Positions 1 through 8,941 of a stretch of 49,154 nt of DNA are shown one piece after another (position 1 is the stretch's first letter; each line of letters starts with the position of its first letter). The notes under the pieces were generated by a model. That model searched no databases. It was given only the letters and a program-made list of their open reading frames with translations, and was not told where the DNA came from. Source of the stretch: F1-120-MAGs118 sp013360535 (GTDB lineage Bacteria > Planctomycetota > UBA1135 > GCA-002686595); the NCBI GenBank assembly GCA_026647215.1, contig JAPKHC010000029.1, forward strand, positions 1-49,154, written 5' to 3'. The translations under genes were made by a program, and so were the position numbers.

Positions 1-285
1 GGCCACCTGCCGCCGGCAAAGCTACTGCTGCACCCGCTTTCGCTCGGCATGCTGGCCGCCATGGCCGGCATGGTCGTTGGTTGGTGGCGCGAAGGGCTCG
101 GCGGGACGATCGTCGTCCTCGCCGGCATTGGGATGTATGCTTACCATCTGCTCGCATCGCACCGCTGGCTTGGCGGAGCGTTCCCGCTGTTCTTGGTACC
201 CGGGATTCTTCTGCTTATCGGTTACTGGTTGAGCAGGCGCTCGAGCTGTCCGACAAGCGTGCTCCACCTCGGAGACTCGAAATGA
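1..285 (+). CDS. Small multi-pass membrane protein, 3' end only
   Basis: The frame is open from base 1, so the start lies outside the window; 94 residues are visible before the TGA at 283-285. Three hydrophobic stretches are seen at about residues 16-30, 38-52 and 62-78, joined by short loops containing GWWREG and SHRWLGG, and a basic end (WLSRRS) follows the last helix. The pattern of short helices with a conserved-looking Gly-Trp-Trp-Glu turn is like small uncharacterised DUF-type membrane proteins; no enzymatic motif is visible. The gene converges on the reverse-strand genes that follow. Function unknown. Confidence 0.5.
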   Translation, partial: GHLPPAKLLLHPLSLGMLAAMAGMVVGWWREGLGGTIVVLAGIGMYAYHLLASHRWLGGAFPLFLVPGILLLIGYWLSRRSSCPTSVLHLGDSK

Positions 286-480
286 AGACCAAGCGGTCGG
301 GAAGAATCTCCCCTCATCCAAGGACATTCATGCGAATACAGGGAGCCTTTCCTCCATTCCGACCTCTGAATAACCGCACACACCGAAAAACGACGCTCGC
401 TTCTGATCTGCAGTCTGAGGTTTCAAACCTGCAATCAGGTCAGTCTGGAGGCCTCCATTCTCAACGGTCCACTGGCCCCC

Positions 481-831
481 TCACTGTTCGAACAGGGTCT
501 TGAACCGCTCGATGAGTTTGGCCAATGCCGGATCGTTCTCCCGGGCGAAGTTGCCCCAGTAGAGGACGCTGTGATGGCGGGCGTCGTGGCGGATCCGGCT
601 GAGCAATTTCTCGATTCGCTGGACGCATTCCTTCATCGGCTCCCCGCGTCCGCCCAGGCCGGTGTTGATCAGCACGATGTCGGACTCCGCCAGGGCGTGG
701 TAGTCCGGTTGGAGCTGGATGCGCGAGGCGATCTCGGCCCCCAGCGGCGAGCCCAGAAACTGCCGGAGTTGGCTCTCGGCAATCTCCAGACGCTCGATTC
801 GCCGCCGCTCGTTCGGACGGCCTGCGGGCAC
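481..831 (-). CDS. Hypothetical protein, possibly the C-terminal remnant of a larger gene
   Basis: A reverse-strand frame of about 116 residues, using the GTG at 829-831, ends in TGA at 481-483. It has an Arg/Glu-rich helix (RRRIERLEIAESQL), a buried strand DIVLINTG and an amphipathic C-terminal helix (ALAKLIERFKTLFEQ), so it reads like real protein and not like a shadow frame. The frame continues open upstream, through low-complexity sequence and then antisense to the ABC ATPase gene, so the true 5' end is unclear and the ORF may be a truncated gene. I do not recognise the family. It lies 76 bases downstream of the ABC ATPase gene on the same strand. Confidence 0.35.
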   Translation of the reverse strand: MPAGRPNERRRIERLEIAESQLRQFLGSPLGAEIASRIQLQPDYHALAESDIVLINTGLGGRGEPMKECVQRIEKLLSRIRHDARHHSVLYWGNFARENDPALAKLIERFKTLFEQ

Positions 832-907
832 GGATCCCTTGCTGTGCGTGACGCCAAGCGAATCGTCTCGATATTCCGGCTCGGTATTCGGCGTTCGGCG
901 CGGCGCT

Positions 908-1684
908 TCAGCGCGCGAGCCCGAGCACCTCGCGCGCCTTGAGCACGGGGTCCTCGGCGCGCGTGACGGCGCGGAACACGTCTTCGAGGGTGCCGTCGGC
1001 ACCTGAGCGCGTGCGCAGCTCGTCGAGCGTGCCGAGCGCGACGAGCTCACCCTGCGCGAGGATCGCCATGCGGTCGCAGACGCGCTCGACCACGTCGAGC
1101 AGGTGCGAGGTGTAGAGCACCGCGCCACCTTGCCGCGCCCACTCGCGCAGCACTTCCTTGATGACCGCCGTCGTCGGCGCGTCGAGGCCCTCGAGCGGCT
1201 CGTCGAGCACCCACAACGGCGTGCGCGGCAGGATCGCGCAGGCGAGCGCCGTCTTCTGGCGCATGCCGCGCGAGAACTGGCCGACGGGATCGTCGATGCG
1301 CTCACCCAGCTCGAGCGACTCGAGCAGGCGCCGCGTCTCGCTCTCGATGCGCGCCTCGTCGAGGCCATGCAGGCGTCCGACGAGCTCGAGGTGCCGCCGC
1401 GGCGACAGGTTGCCGTAGAGCGGGGCGCCGTCGGGCACGAACGTGAACTTGCGCCGCGCGCCGAGCGGGTCGCGCTGCACGTCGACGCCGCCGATGCGCA
1501 CCTCACCCGCGCTCGCGGGCAGGAGGCCGCACAGGATCTTGACGGTCGTCGTCTTCCCGGCGCCGTTGGGGCCGAGCAACCCGAGCACCTCGCCCGGACG
1601 CACGTCCAAGGTGAGGGCCTTGAGGGCGGCCCGGCCACCTTCGTAGGTCTTCGCGACGCCGCGCAGTTCGGCGAGGGGGTTCAC
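908..1684 (-). CDS. ABC transporter ATP-binding protein
   Basis: A 258-residue ATPase subunit of an ABC transporter that would hydrolyse ATP on the cytoplasmic side to drive a membrane partner. The Walker A loop GPNGAGKTT is at residues 38-46, the ABC signature region FSRGMRQK at about 138-145, and Walker B with its catalytic Glu (WVLDEPLEGLD) at about 158-168; an H-loop His follows in YTSHLLD. Length is typical of single-domain ATPases of the CcmA/multidrug (DRA) group. The start is a GTG only 3 nt after the stop of the upstream radical SAM gene, so the two are probably co-transcribed. No permease gene lies beside it in this window, so the transported substrate cannot be named. Confidence 0.88.
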   Translation of the reverse strand: MNPLAELRGVAKTYEGGRAALKALTLDVRPGEVLGLLGPNGAGKTTTVKILCGLLPASAGEVRIGGVDVQRDPLGARRKFTFVPDGAPLYGNLSPRRHLELVGRLHGLDEARIESETRRLLESLELGERIDDPVGQFSRGMRQKTALACAILPRTPLWVLDEPLEGLDAPTTAVIKEVLREWARQGGAVLYTSHLLDVVERVCDRMAILAQGELVALGTLDELRTRSGADGTLEDVFRAVTRAEDPVLKAREVLGLAR

Positions 1685-1687
1685 GTA

Positions 1688-2470
1688 TCAGGCAGGCTGC
1701 GCCTCGCGCGTGACCACGTGACCGGGGATGCCGGTCTTCTCGACCAGCTTGGCGGAGATCTCCTCGAGCTTGGAGAGCGGCACCGACTTGACCCCGGCCT
1801 TGGCCTTGCCCTCGGTCGTCAGCAGGTAGACCTCGCGCGGGCGCAGCTCCTCGATCTTCTTCATCCAGCCCTGGACCTCACGGTCGCTGGAGTTGTCGAG
1901 GGCACCCTGCACGAACGTGGCCTGGGCGCTCCAGCGGTCGAGGCCCTGCAGGCGCTCGACCAGCGTCTTGTAGTCGAGCGTGGCGCTCGGCCGGAAGGAG
2001 TCGTAGGTCTTGGCGGTGCCCCACTCGAACTGGAACACGGCGCGGTCGTAGATCACGCACACCGCCCGCAGCTCGGGGCTGGAGAGGGCGGCCGAGGGCG
2101 ACAGCAGGTTGAGCTTGGCCTTCGGGAACCACTTGGCCTTCAGGTCCCTCAAGTTCTCGCTGATTTCCAGCAAGTTGGGGTGCATCGTGGGGTCACCGGT
2201 GCCGGAGACGGCGATGCTCTCGAGCTTCTCGCCGGCGCGCTGGATCTCGATGATGCGCCGCGCGGCGTTGGTCACGATCAGGCCCGAACTTGGCAGGATG
2301 TGGGCCCGGCTGACGATCGGGACCGAGGCGGCGTAGGCCGTCTTGCAGTGCAGGCAGTCGGGAGCGCAATCCGTGCGCGGGGTGGGCGTCAGGTTGATCC
2401 CCAGGCTGGTTCCGAACCGTCGGGAGCGGATCGGACCGAACAGGATCGAGTGGTAGGCAGCGATCGACAT
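1688..2470 (-). CDS. Radical SAM domain protein
   Basis: A 260-residue protein taken from the ATG at 2468-2470; an upstream in-frame start at 2533 would add 21 unconserved-looking residues. The N-terminus reads FGPIRSRRFGTSLGINLTP, the usual opening of compact radical SAM proteins of the COG0731-like group, and the cluster-binding cysteines follow as C35-x3-C39-x2-C42. A GTGDPTMHP segment at about residues 90-98 matches the SAM-binding GGE-like region (family knowledge: GEPTLHP). It should carry a 4Fe-4S cluster and cleave S-adenosylmethionine; the substrate is unknown. It sits directly upstream of the ABC ATPase gene with a 3-nt gap. Confidence 0.82.
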   Translation of the reverse strand: MSIAAYHSILFGPIRSRRFGTSLGINLTPTPRTDCAPDCLHCKTAYAASVPIVSRAHILPSSGLIVTNAARRIIEIQRAGEKLESIAVSGTGDPTMHPNLLEISENLRDLKAKWFPKAKLNLLSPSAALSSPELRAVCVIYDRAVFQFEWGTAKTYDSFRPSATLDYKTLVERLQGLDRWSAQATFVQGALDNSSDREVQGWMKKIEELRPREVYLLTTEGKAKAGVKSVPLSKLEEISAKLVEKTGIPGHVVTREAQPA

Positions 2471-2583
2471 CAAAACCCCGCAGGATAGGCGTTGGCGAGC
2501 GGTTCGACCGGGTTGGCAGGCGGCGGAGGCCACCGGCGTCCGGACGAGCGAGGCGCCATTCTAGTCGCGACCTGCCCGGATGC

Positions 2584-3336
2584 CTAGGTCGGGCCCCGGC
2601 GCGGTGGCCGGAGGGCTCGCCACAGGAAGGCGAGGGCGAGCCCGGAGCGCAGCGGATGGTCGGCCCCGACGACGAGCCAGCGCTCGAGCCCCGAGGTGGG
2701 CAAGGTCGGCAAGTAGGCGGACAGCCCTTCGATGGCCAGAAAGAAGGCAATTGTGAGCCCCAAGAAGCCCGCGAGGCCCGACGGTTCGGCGGCCGCGGCG
2801 CGGGGGCGAAGCAGCTCGGCCGCGCTCGCCTTGCCGTCCCCCTCCGGGCCCGGAAGGGGCCTTCCTGACCCTTTCCTTCGGGATTTTGGGTCCCACAGCG
2901 GCCTCCAACGGCCCGAGGGCTCGCCGGCGCTCGCCCCACCGTTGCCGGGGGCCGTCGGCGCCCTGGGGCCGGACGCCACCGAGCCGGAGGCCATGGAACT
3001 CGGACGCGCCGCGGACGCCCCGGCCGGCGAACGCGCCGCAGACCCCGGCGCCGGTCCGCCCGAAGCTCCACGGGACTCCTCACGGAACTCTCCACGGGAC
3101 CCGTCGAGCCCGGACGATCGCTCTCCGTCTGCCGCCACCGAGAGCACGACGCTCGGCGAGCTCCCACGGTCGCACCTGAAACCGCTTTTCCTCCCGTCGC
3201 CCCTGCTGACATCGCTCCCGCGGGAGTCCGCAGCGACGTGGCGGGCGCGCGCAGCGTGGGGCCGACTGGGACGGAGCGGCCGCCGCGGGCGTGCCGACGC
3301 GCTCCCCGACGCGCGACGAACCTGCACTCGTGGCAC
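2584..3336 (-). CDS. Doubtful ORF; only the C-terminal membrane segment looks coding
   Basis: A reverse frame of 250 codons starting at a GTG and ending in TAG at 2584-2586. The last ~65 residues contain a convincing transmembrane helix (LAGFLGLTIAFFLAIEGL) and a second weaker one, with a basic tail. The first ~150 residues are a Ser/Arg/Gly/Pro mix typical of untranslated GC-rich DNA, and a forward-strand frame (2732-3340) is equally open there. The 15-base repeat at 2862-2876 also lies inside. If there is a gene, it is probably a short membrane protein of about 70-100 residues starting inside this frame. Otherwise the whole 2584-3340 interval is non-coding. Confidence 0.28.
   Translation of the reverse strand: MPRVQVRRASGSASARPRRPLRPSRPHAARARHVAADSRGSDVSRGDGRKSGFRCDRGSSPSVVLSVAADGERSSGLDGSRGEFREESRGASGGPAPGSAARSPAGASAARPSSMASGSVASGPRAPTAPGNGGASAGEPSGRWRPLWDPKSRRKGSGRPLPGPEGDGKASAAELLRPRAAAAEPSGLAGFLGLTIAFFLAIEGLSAYLPTLPTSGLERWLVVGADHPLRSGLALAFLWRALRPPRRGPT
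2862..2876. repeat. Copy A of a 15-base motif also present at 41978-41992
   Basis: TTCCTGACCCTTTCC occurs here and again at 41978-41992. Similarity extends beyond the core: a GGCC tract lies just before it and a GGG-TTTT-GG tract just after it in both places. A looser relative (CCTGACCCTTCC) occurs near 39376-39387. All three are in poorly coding or intergenic DNA. Confidence 0.55.
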
Positions 3337-3368
3337 CTAGGGGGTCGATCCCGGCGCCCCGACTCTGT

Positions 3369-3374
3369 TACCCT
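3369..3374 (+). promoter_or_regulatory. Candidate -10 element for the nuo operon
   Basis: TACCCT lies 82 bases upstream of the nuoA ATG, in the only short T-containing patch of the leader. It fits the TANNNT pattern found upstream of several other genes in this window. No good -35 hexamer is visible, so the assignment is tentative. Confidence 0.3.
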
Positions 3375-3456
3375 TCGCGCCCTTTCTCTCGCCCGTGTGG
3401 CCTGTCCGCGGACGCCCCTCCCCGACCCGGGGCGGGAGCCGCTGGGTCCCTGCCCC

Positions 3457-3990
<534 letters not shown>

Positions 3991-4032
3991 CCGCCCAACC
4001 TCCAAGCGCTCCTCCCCCGGAACCCTGCATCC

Positions 4033-4533
4033 ATGCTGAGCCTCGAGAACCAGTTCGAAGAGAACGTCCTGACGACCAAGGTCGACTGGCTGATCAACTG
4101 GGCCCGCCTGTCGAGCATCTGGCCGATGACGTTCGGGCTCGCCTGCTGCGCCATCGAGATGATGGCCGTCGGCGCCGCGCACCACGACATCGACCGCTTC
4201 GGCGCCGGTGCGTTCCGCGCCAGCCCGCGGCAGGCCGACCTGATGATCGTCGCCGGCACGGTCAACTTCAAAATGGCCGAGCGCGTCAAGAAGCTCTACG
4301 ACCAGATGCCGAGCCCGAAGTACGTGATCGCGATGGGCGCGTGCGCGACCGGCGGCGGTCCCTACTACAAGTACGGCTACACCGTCGTGAAGGGCGTCGA
4401 CCGCGTGATCCCCGTCGACGTGTACATCGCGGGCTGCCCGCCGCGCCCGGAGGCGCTGCTCGAGGGCCTGATGAAGCTGCAGGAGAAGATCCGCAACTCG
4501 TCGGTGATCCGCAAGCCGGCGCGGCTGGCCTGA
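4033..4533 (+). CDS. nuoB: NADH-quinone oxidoreductase subunit B
   Basis: A 166-residue peripheral-arm subunit that binds cluster N2, the last iron-sulfur centre before quinone. All four cluster ligands are visible: the tandem C38-C39 in GLACCAIEMM, C104 in GACA, and C135 in AGCPPRPE. The QADLMIVAGTV segment (67-77) is also a family hallmark. Length is normal. It lies between nuoA and nuoC; the nuoC start follows the stop by 14 bases and is preceded by an AGGAGC ribosome-binding sequence. Confidence 0.97.
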   Translation: MLSLENQFEENVLTTKVDWLINWARLSSIWPMTFGLACCAIEMMAVGAAHHDIDRFGAGAFRASPRQADLMIVAGTVNFKMAERVKKLYDQMPSPKYVIAMGACATGGGPYYKYGYTVVKGVDRVIPVDVYIAGCPPRPEALLEGLMKLQEKIRNSSVIRKPARLA

Positions 4534-4547
4534 CAGGAGCGAGCGCG

Positions 4548-5066
4548 ATGGACTTCCAGGGCATCTTCGACCGCCTGACCGCGATCCGCGCGCCCGGCCT
4601 CGTGCGCGCGGACGAGCCGCGCAAGCCGGACCCCAAGGACAAGAAGGACAAGGGCCGCGCGGGCGATCCGTTCGTGCTCGTCGAGCCCGGGCAGCTCGCG
4701 AGCTTCGTGCGCGCCTGCCGCGACGACGACCGGCTGCACTTCGAGCTGCTCGTCGACCTGACCGCGACCGACCCGTCGAAGGACGCGGCCGACCTGTGGA
4801 TCAACGTGCAGCTCCTGAGCCTGAAGTTCCGCCACCGGCTCGCGATCAAGGCGCTGCTCCCCAAGAGCGCGGCCTCGCTGCCCTCGCTCGTGCCGGTCTA
4901 CCGCGCGTCGCAGTGGCACGAGCGCGAGTGCGCGGAGATGTTCGGCATCACGTTCGTCGGCCACCCCGACCCGCGCAACATCCTGCTGCCCGACGACTGG
5001 GTCGGCTACCCGCTGCGCAAGGACTACGAGTTCCCCAAGGAGTACCACGGCATCTCCTGCGAGTGA
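4548..5066 (+). CDS. nuoC: NADH-quinone oxidoreductase subunit C
   Basis: A 172-residue soluble subunit of the complex I peripheral arm (30-kDa family). The signature ERECAEMFGI...GHPDPRNILLPDDW spans residues 125-151. An unusual Lys/Asp-rich insertion (KPDPKDKKDKGRAGDP, 26-41) follows a short N-terminal helix. The ATG at 4548 is favoured because an AGGAGC Shine-Dalgarno sequence sits at 4535-4540 and the protein then starts directly with MDFQGIFDRL. NuoC and NuoD are separate genes here, not the fused NuoCD of enterobacteria. Confidence 0.95.
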   Translation: MDFQGIFDRLTAIRAPGLVRADEPRKPDPKDKKDKGRAGDPFVLVEPGQLASFVRACRDDDRLHFELLVDLTATDPSKDAADLWINVQLLSLKFRHRLAIKALLPKSAASLPSLVPVYRASQWHERECAEMFGITFVGHPDPRNILLPDDWVGYPLRKDYEFPKEYHGISCE

Positions 5067-5079
5067 GGCCGCTCTCCCC

Positions 5080-6276
5080 ATGTCGAACGAAACCTCCAAG
5101 ACGATGCCGAGCACGCGCCTGCGCCAGACGAGCGCGGGCGAGGTGACCGTCGACATCCGCACGCCGGACCTCGAGATCAACTTCGGGCCGCAGCACCCCG
5201 CGACGCACGGCGTCATGCGCGTGCTGATGCGCACCGACGGCGAGCTCGTCACGGGCGCACAGCCGCACCTGGGCTACCTGCACCGCTGCGCCGAGAAGAT
5301 CGGCGAGAACGTCGAGTGGCTGCAGTACCTGCCGTACACCGACCGCTACGACTACCTGGCGTCGATGAACAACAACCTCGGCTACTCGCTGGCCGTGGAA
5401 GCGCTGCTCGGGATCGAGATCCCGCGGCGCGCGACGCTGATCCGCATCATCTGCGCCGAGCTCAACCGCATCGGCTCGCACCTCGTGGCGTTCGGCACGT
5501 ACGGCCTCGACATCGGGGCCTTCACGCCGTTCCTGTACTGCTTCCGCGAGCGCGAGTGGATGATGGCGCTGTTCGAGAAGATCTGCGGGGCGCGCCTGAC
5601 GTACAGCTACATCCGCATCGGCGGCGTGTTCAACGACGCGCCCCCGGGCTGGTTCGAGGAAGTGGCGCGCTTCTGCGACGTGTTCGACGAGAAGTGGAAG
5701 GAGTACGTCGACCTGCTGCTCGTCAACCAGATCTACGTCAAGCGCACCGCGAAGGTCGGCGTCATCTCGCGCGAGATGGCGCTCGACTTCGGCCTGACCG
5801 GCACGATGTTGCGCGGCTCCGGCATCGACTGGGACCTGCGCCGCGACATGCCGTACATGTGCTACGGCGAGATCTGGCGCGACGGCGCGTTCAAGATTCC
5901 CGTCGCGCGCGGCGAGATGGGCGAGCTCGGCGACTGCTGGGATCGCTCGTGGGTGCGCGTGATGGAGATGATCGAGTCGATCAAGATCGTGCGCTGGTGC
6001 CTCGACCACATGGTCGACGGCCCGGTGATCGGCGAGCTGCCCAAGACGCTCAAGGTGCCCGCGGGCGAGGCCTACGTCGGCATCGAGAACCCGCGCGGCG
6101 AGCTCGGCCACTACGTCGTCTCCGACGGCGGCAAGGTGTCGATCCGCACGCGCGTGCGCGGCCCGAGCTTCTGCAACCTCGCGGTGCTCGAGGACACGCT
6201 GCCCGGCGCGCTCGTCGGTGACGCGGTCGCGATCATCGGCTCGACGGACATCGTCGTGGGGGAGACCGACCGGTGA
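5080..6276 (+). CDS. nuoD: NADH-quinone oxidoreductase subunit D
   Basis: A 398-residue 49-kDa-family subunit that, with NuoB, forms the quinone-binding pocket at the base of the peripheral arm. The pocket loop FGPQHPATHG lies at residues 35-44, and the C-terminus ends in the family's DIVVGETDR. RGPSFCNL near residue 350 is also typical. Full length. Its TGA overlaps the GTG start of nuoH by 3 bases (GTGA), so translation of the two is probably coupled. Confidence 0.97.
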   Translation: MSNETSKTMPSTRLRQTSAGEVTVDIRTPDLEINFGPQHPATHGVMRVLMRTDGELVTGAQPHLGYLHRCAEKIGENVEWLQYLPYTDRYDYLASMNNNLGYSLAVEALLGIEIPRRATLIRIICAELNRIGSHLVAFGTYGLDIGAFTPFLYCFREREWMMALFEKICGARLTYSYIRIGGVFNDAPPGWFEEVARFCDVFDEKWKEYVDLLLVNQIYVKRTAKVGVISREMALDFGLTGTMLRGSGIDWDLRRDMPYMCYGEIWRDGAFKIPVARGEMGELGDCWDRSWVRVMEMIESIKIVRWCLDHMVDGPVIGELPKTLKVPAGEAYVGIENPRGELGHYVVSDGGKVSIRTRVRGPSFCNLAVLEDTLPGALVGDAVAIIGSTDIVVGETDR

Positions 6277-7472
6277 GCACTTCCAGCTTCCTCGCGCTCG
6301 CGCAGGCCGGCACGCCGGTCGAGGTCGCGAGCGGCAGCAACGCGTTCCTCGAAGGGCTGAAGGCGGCGCTCGGAGAGCACCTGCCGGAGTGGGCCCTGTG
6401 GCTGGGCGCCGCCGGAGCGGGCGTCGCGATCGTGATGGGCCTGATCTCGGTCGTCGCGATGTTCTGCGTGTGGCTTGAGCGCAAGGTCGCCGGCCACATC
6501 CAGTGCCGCTACGGACCGATGTACACCGGCTGGCACGGCTGGCTGCAGTCGATCGCCGACGGCGTGAAACTCCTGCTCAAGGAGGACATGATCCCGCGCG
6601 ACGCCGACCGCGCGCTGTTCATGCTCGCGCCCGGCCTCGTGCTGGCGGCGATCGTCGCGGCGATGACGGCCTTCCCGCTCGCCCCGGGCGTGTTCTTCGC
6701 CGACCTCGACCTCGGCGTGTTCTTCGTGATCGCGATGAGCTCGATGACGACCATCGGCGTCGTCATGGCGGGCTGGGCGTCGAACTCGAAGTGGACCGTG
6801 TACGGCGCGATGCGCGAGGCGGCGCAGGTCGTCGCCTACGAGATCCCGCTCGGCGTCTCGCTGCTCGTGCCGGTGATGGTCGCGGGCACGATGAACCTCA
6901 ACGAGGCCAGCGCCGCGCAGTCGGACTACCTCGGCATGGGCTGGTTCCTGTTCAAGAACCCGTTCATGATCCCGGCCTTCGTGCTGTTCTTCGTCGCGGC
7001 GCTGGCCGAGACCAAGCGCGCGCCGTTCGACCTGCCGGAAGCCGAGAGCGAGCTCGTCGCCGGCTTCATGACCGAGTACTCGGGCATCCGCTGGTCCTTC
7101 TTCTTCATGGAGGAGTACGCCGCGATGTTCCTGATGAGCGCGGTCGCGGCCGTGTTCTTCCTCGGCGGCTTCGAGAGCCCGCTGACGCACTTCGTCGGAC
7201 AGGCCTTCGGCACGGAGCTGTTCGTGCAGGGCGCGAACGGCGCGACGGAGCTCAACCTGCAGGCGCTCCCGTACCAGGCGGTCGCGGGACTGACGCTGCT
7301 CGTCAAGACCTTCGCCGGCATCTTCCTGATGATGTGGCTGCGCTGGACGCTCCCGCGCATCCGCGTCGACCAGGTGATGACGATGGGCTACAAGTACCTC
7401 ACGCCGCTCGCGCTCGTCTGCGCAGTCGGCGCCGCTCTGTGGGAAGCCGGCAAGCAGGCGCTCTTGGGCTAG
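6273..7472 (+). CDS. nuoH: NADH-quinone oxidoreductase subunit H
   Basis: A 399-residue multi-pass subunit linking the peripheral and membrane arms of complex I. It carries the conserved WLERKVAGHIQCRYGP loop (68-82), followed by GWLQSIADGVKLLLKED, and the AETKRAPFDLPEAESEL loop at about residues 243-259, whose acidic residues line the quinone chamber. The start is the GTG overlapping the nuoD stop. An N-terminal extension of ~40 residues precedes the first helix (WALWLGAAGAGVAIV...). Confidence 0.96.
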   Translation: MSTSSFLALAQAGTPVEVASGSNAFLEGLKAALGEHLPEWALWLGAAGAGVAIVMGLISVVAMFCVWLERKVAGHIQCRYGPMYTGWHGWLQSIADGVKLLLKEDMIPRDADRALFMLAPGLVLAAIVAAMTAFPLAPGVFFADLDLGVFFVIAMSSMTTIGVVMAGWASNSKWTVYGAMREAAQVVAYEIPLGVSLLVPVMVAGTMNLNEASAAQSDYLGMGWFLFKNPFMIPAFVLFFVAALAETKRAPFDLPEAESELVAGFMTEYSGIRWSFFFMEEYAAMFLMSAVAAVFFLGGFESPLTHFVGQAFGTELFVQGANGATELNLQALPYQAVAGLTLLVKTFAGIFLMMWLRWTLPRIRVDQVMTMGYKYLTPLALVCAVGAALWEAGKQALLG

Positions 7473-7478
7473 TCGATC

Positions 7479-8033
7479 ATGCAGCAGACCGATACCGCTC
7501 AGGCCTACGTCAAGAACATCTGGGACAGCGTCAAGACGACGCTGGTCGGGATGAAGATCACCTGGCGCTACATGCTCCAGAAGCCGATCACCGTCCAGTA
7601 CCCCGACGAGCGCCTGCCGATCCCCGACCGCTACCGCGGCATCCACTACCTCGAGCAGGAGAAGTGCATCAACTGCCTCGCCTGCGCGCGCGCCTGCCCC
7701 ATCGACTGCATCGAGATGGAGGCCGTGCGCCACGGCAAGGAGCTCGAGTGGATCAGCTTCACGCTCGACTACCAGAAGTGCATGTTCTGCGAGCTGTGCG
7801 TGTACCCCTGCCCCAAGGATTGCATCCACATGGGCACGGAGTACGCGTTCGTCACGTTCGACCGCTCGGAGTTCAAGCATGACCTCCTGTCCTTCAAGGG
7901 CATGGCGCGCGAGGCGCGCATCCGCATGAAGGAAGCGGAAGCGGCCAAGGCCGCGAAGGACGCCGCGAAGGACGCCGCGAAGGCGGCCAAGGCCGCGGCT
8001 GGCGACAAGGGCGGCGCGGAGAAGGCGGAGTAG
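7479..8033 (+). CDS. nuoI: NADH-quinone oxidoreductase subunit I (two 4Fe-4S clusters)
   Basis: A 184-residue ferredoxin-like subunit carrying clusters N6a and N6b. The two binding motifs are C63-x2-C66-x2-C69-x3-C73-P and C101-x2-C104-x2-C107-x3-C111-P; extra cysteines at 77 and 115 follow each motif. The N-terminal amphipathic region (9-40) is the usual membrane-contact segment. The C-terminus is odd: residues ~150-184 form an Ala/Lys-rich repeat-like helix (KAAKDAAKDAAKAAKAAA) not part of the common fold. The nuoJ ATG follows the stop codon directly. Confidence 0.96.
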   Translation: MQQTDTAQAYVKNIWDSVKTTLVGMKITWRYMLQKPITVQYPDERLPIPDRYRGIHYLEQEKCINCLACARACPIDCIEMEAVRHGKELEWISFTLDYQKCMFCELCVYPCPKDCIHMGTEYAFVTFDRSEFKHDLLSFKGMAREARIRMKEAEAAKAAKDAAKDAAKAAKAAAGDKGGAEKAE

Positions 8034-8639
8034 ATGGAAGCCACCGATCGAATCTTCTACGGCCTCGTCGGCCTCGCCTCGCTGGCGGCGATCGGCGCGT
8101 GCACGCTCCTCGGCGGCGGCTCGGGCGCGGCCTTCGGACTGTTCGCGGTGCTCGTGCTCGCGGGTTCGCTCACCTGCATCTGGGAACGTTCGGTCGTGCG
8201 CAGCGCCTTCTGCCTGATCGGCACGTTCGGCGGCACCGCGGGCCTGTTCCTGATGCTCGGCTCCGACTTCCTGGCGATGAGCCAGATCCTGATCTACGTC
8301 GGCGGCATCCTCGCGCTGATCCTGTTCGGCGTGATGCTCACGCCGCCGGACCTGACCGAGCGCAAGCTGCCGCGCGTGCTGGCGGGCCTCGTGGCCGTCG
8401 GGGCCGGTGTCGCGTTCGTCGCGGCCAAGGTCGCGGCGACGGTCAACTGGGTCGAGGCGGCCACTCTCGCGGAACCGCAGCACGAGACCGAGCAGATCGG
8501 CGTCGCGTTCCTCGCCTACGACCAGTACGTGATCGCGTTCGAGCTCGCCGCCGTCGTGCTGACGGTGGCGCTGGTGGCCGCCGTGTACGTGGCGCGCCGC
8601 CGCAAGATCGACCTCCAGGAAGAAGGAGCGGAGGGCTGA
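8034..8639 (+). CDS. nuoJ: NADH-quinone oxidoreductase subunit J
   Basis: A 201-residue membrane subunit with five hydrophobic helices. The third contains the glycine-rich segment QILIYVGGILALILFGVML (about 84-102), which is the family signature and the site of the pi-bulge helix thought to couple quinone chemistry to proton movement. The ATG starts immediately after the nuoI stop, and the TGA overlaps the nuoK ATG by one base. Confidence 0.95.
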   Translation: MEATDRIFYGLVGLASLAAIGACTLLGGGSGAAFGLFAVLVLAGSLTCIWERSVVRSAFCLIGTFGGTAGLFLMLGSDFLAMSQILIYVGGILALILFGVMLTPPDLTERKLPRVLAGLVAVGAGVAFVAAKVAATVNWVEAATLAEPQHETEQIGVAFLAYDQYVIAFELAAVVLTVALVAAVYVARRRKIDLQEEGAEG

Positions 8640-8941
8640 TGGGACTGGGAGCCTACATCGCGGTCTCGGCCGCGCTCTTCGCGCTGGGGGTCGTCGCGAT
8701 CCTCGTGCGCCGCAACATCCTCTACGTGCTGATGGGGATCGAGATGATCCTCAACGCCGCCAACATCAACTTCGTGGCCTTCAACCGCTTCAACGGCGGC
8801 GGCCTCGACGGCCGGATGTTCGCGATCTTCGTGATCATCCTCGCGGCGGCCGAAGCCGCGGTCGCGCTGGCGATCGTCCTCAACGTCTTCCACCTGTTCA
8901 ACTCGGTGAAGCCCGCCGAGGCGGACCTCCTGCGCGAATGA
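8639..8941 (+). CDS. nuoK: NADH-quinone oxidoreductase subunit K
   Basis: A 100-residue, three-helix subunit (MrpC-like). The two membrane-buried glutamates needed for proton transfer are present: E35 in MGIEMILNAANINFVAF and E72 in LAAAEAAVALAIVL, matching E36 and E72 of the E. coli subunit. The ATG at 8639 overlaps the nuoJ TGA (TGATG), and its own stop overlaps the nuoL ATG by 4 bases (ATGA). Confidence 0.96.
   Translation: MGLGAYIAVSAALFALGVVAILVRRNILYVLMGIEMILNAANINFVAFNRFNGGGLDGRMFAIFVIILAAAEAAVALAIVLNVFHLFNSVKPAEADLLRE

Noticed and set aside
286..480. A possible terminator or gene between the first two ORFs
   Set aside because: Only an imperfect CTGAT..GCAG/CTGCA.ATCAG hairpin is visible near 404-455, with no T-run and no supported frame.
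2732..3340. A forward ORF beginning MARKKAIVSPKK
   Set aside because: Composition is Pro/Ala/Ser-rich without motifs, it overlaps an equally open reverse frame, and it ends close to the nuo promoter area.
3238..3456. A longer N-terminus for NuoA
   Set aside because: The extension is basic low-complexity sequence; the family's N-terminus fits the ATG at 3457.
6111..8483. Long reverse frames opposite the nuo genes (also 8722-11151 and 11413-13983)
   Set aside because: Antisense shadows rich in His/Arg/Glu/Asp, with no motifs, opposite intact complex I genes.
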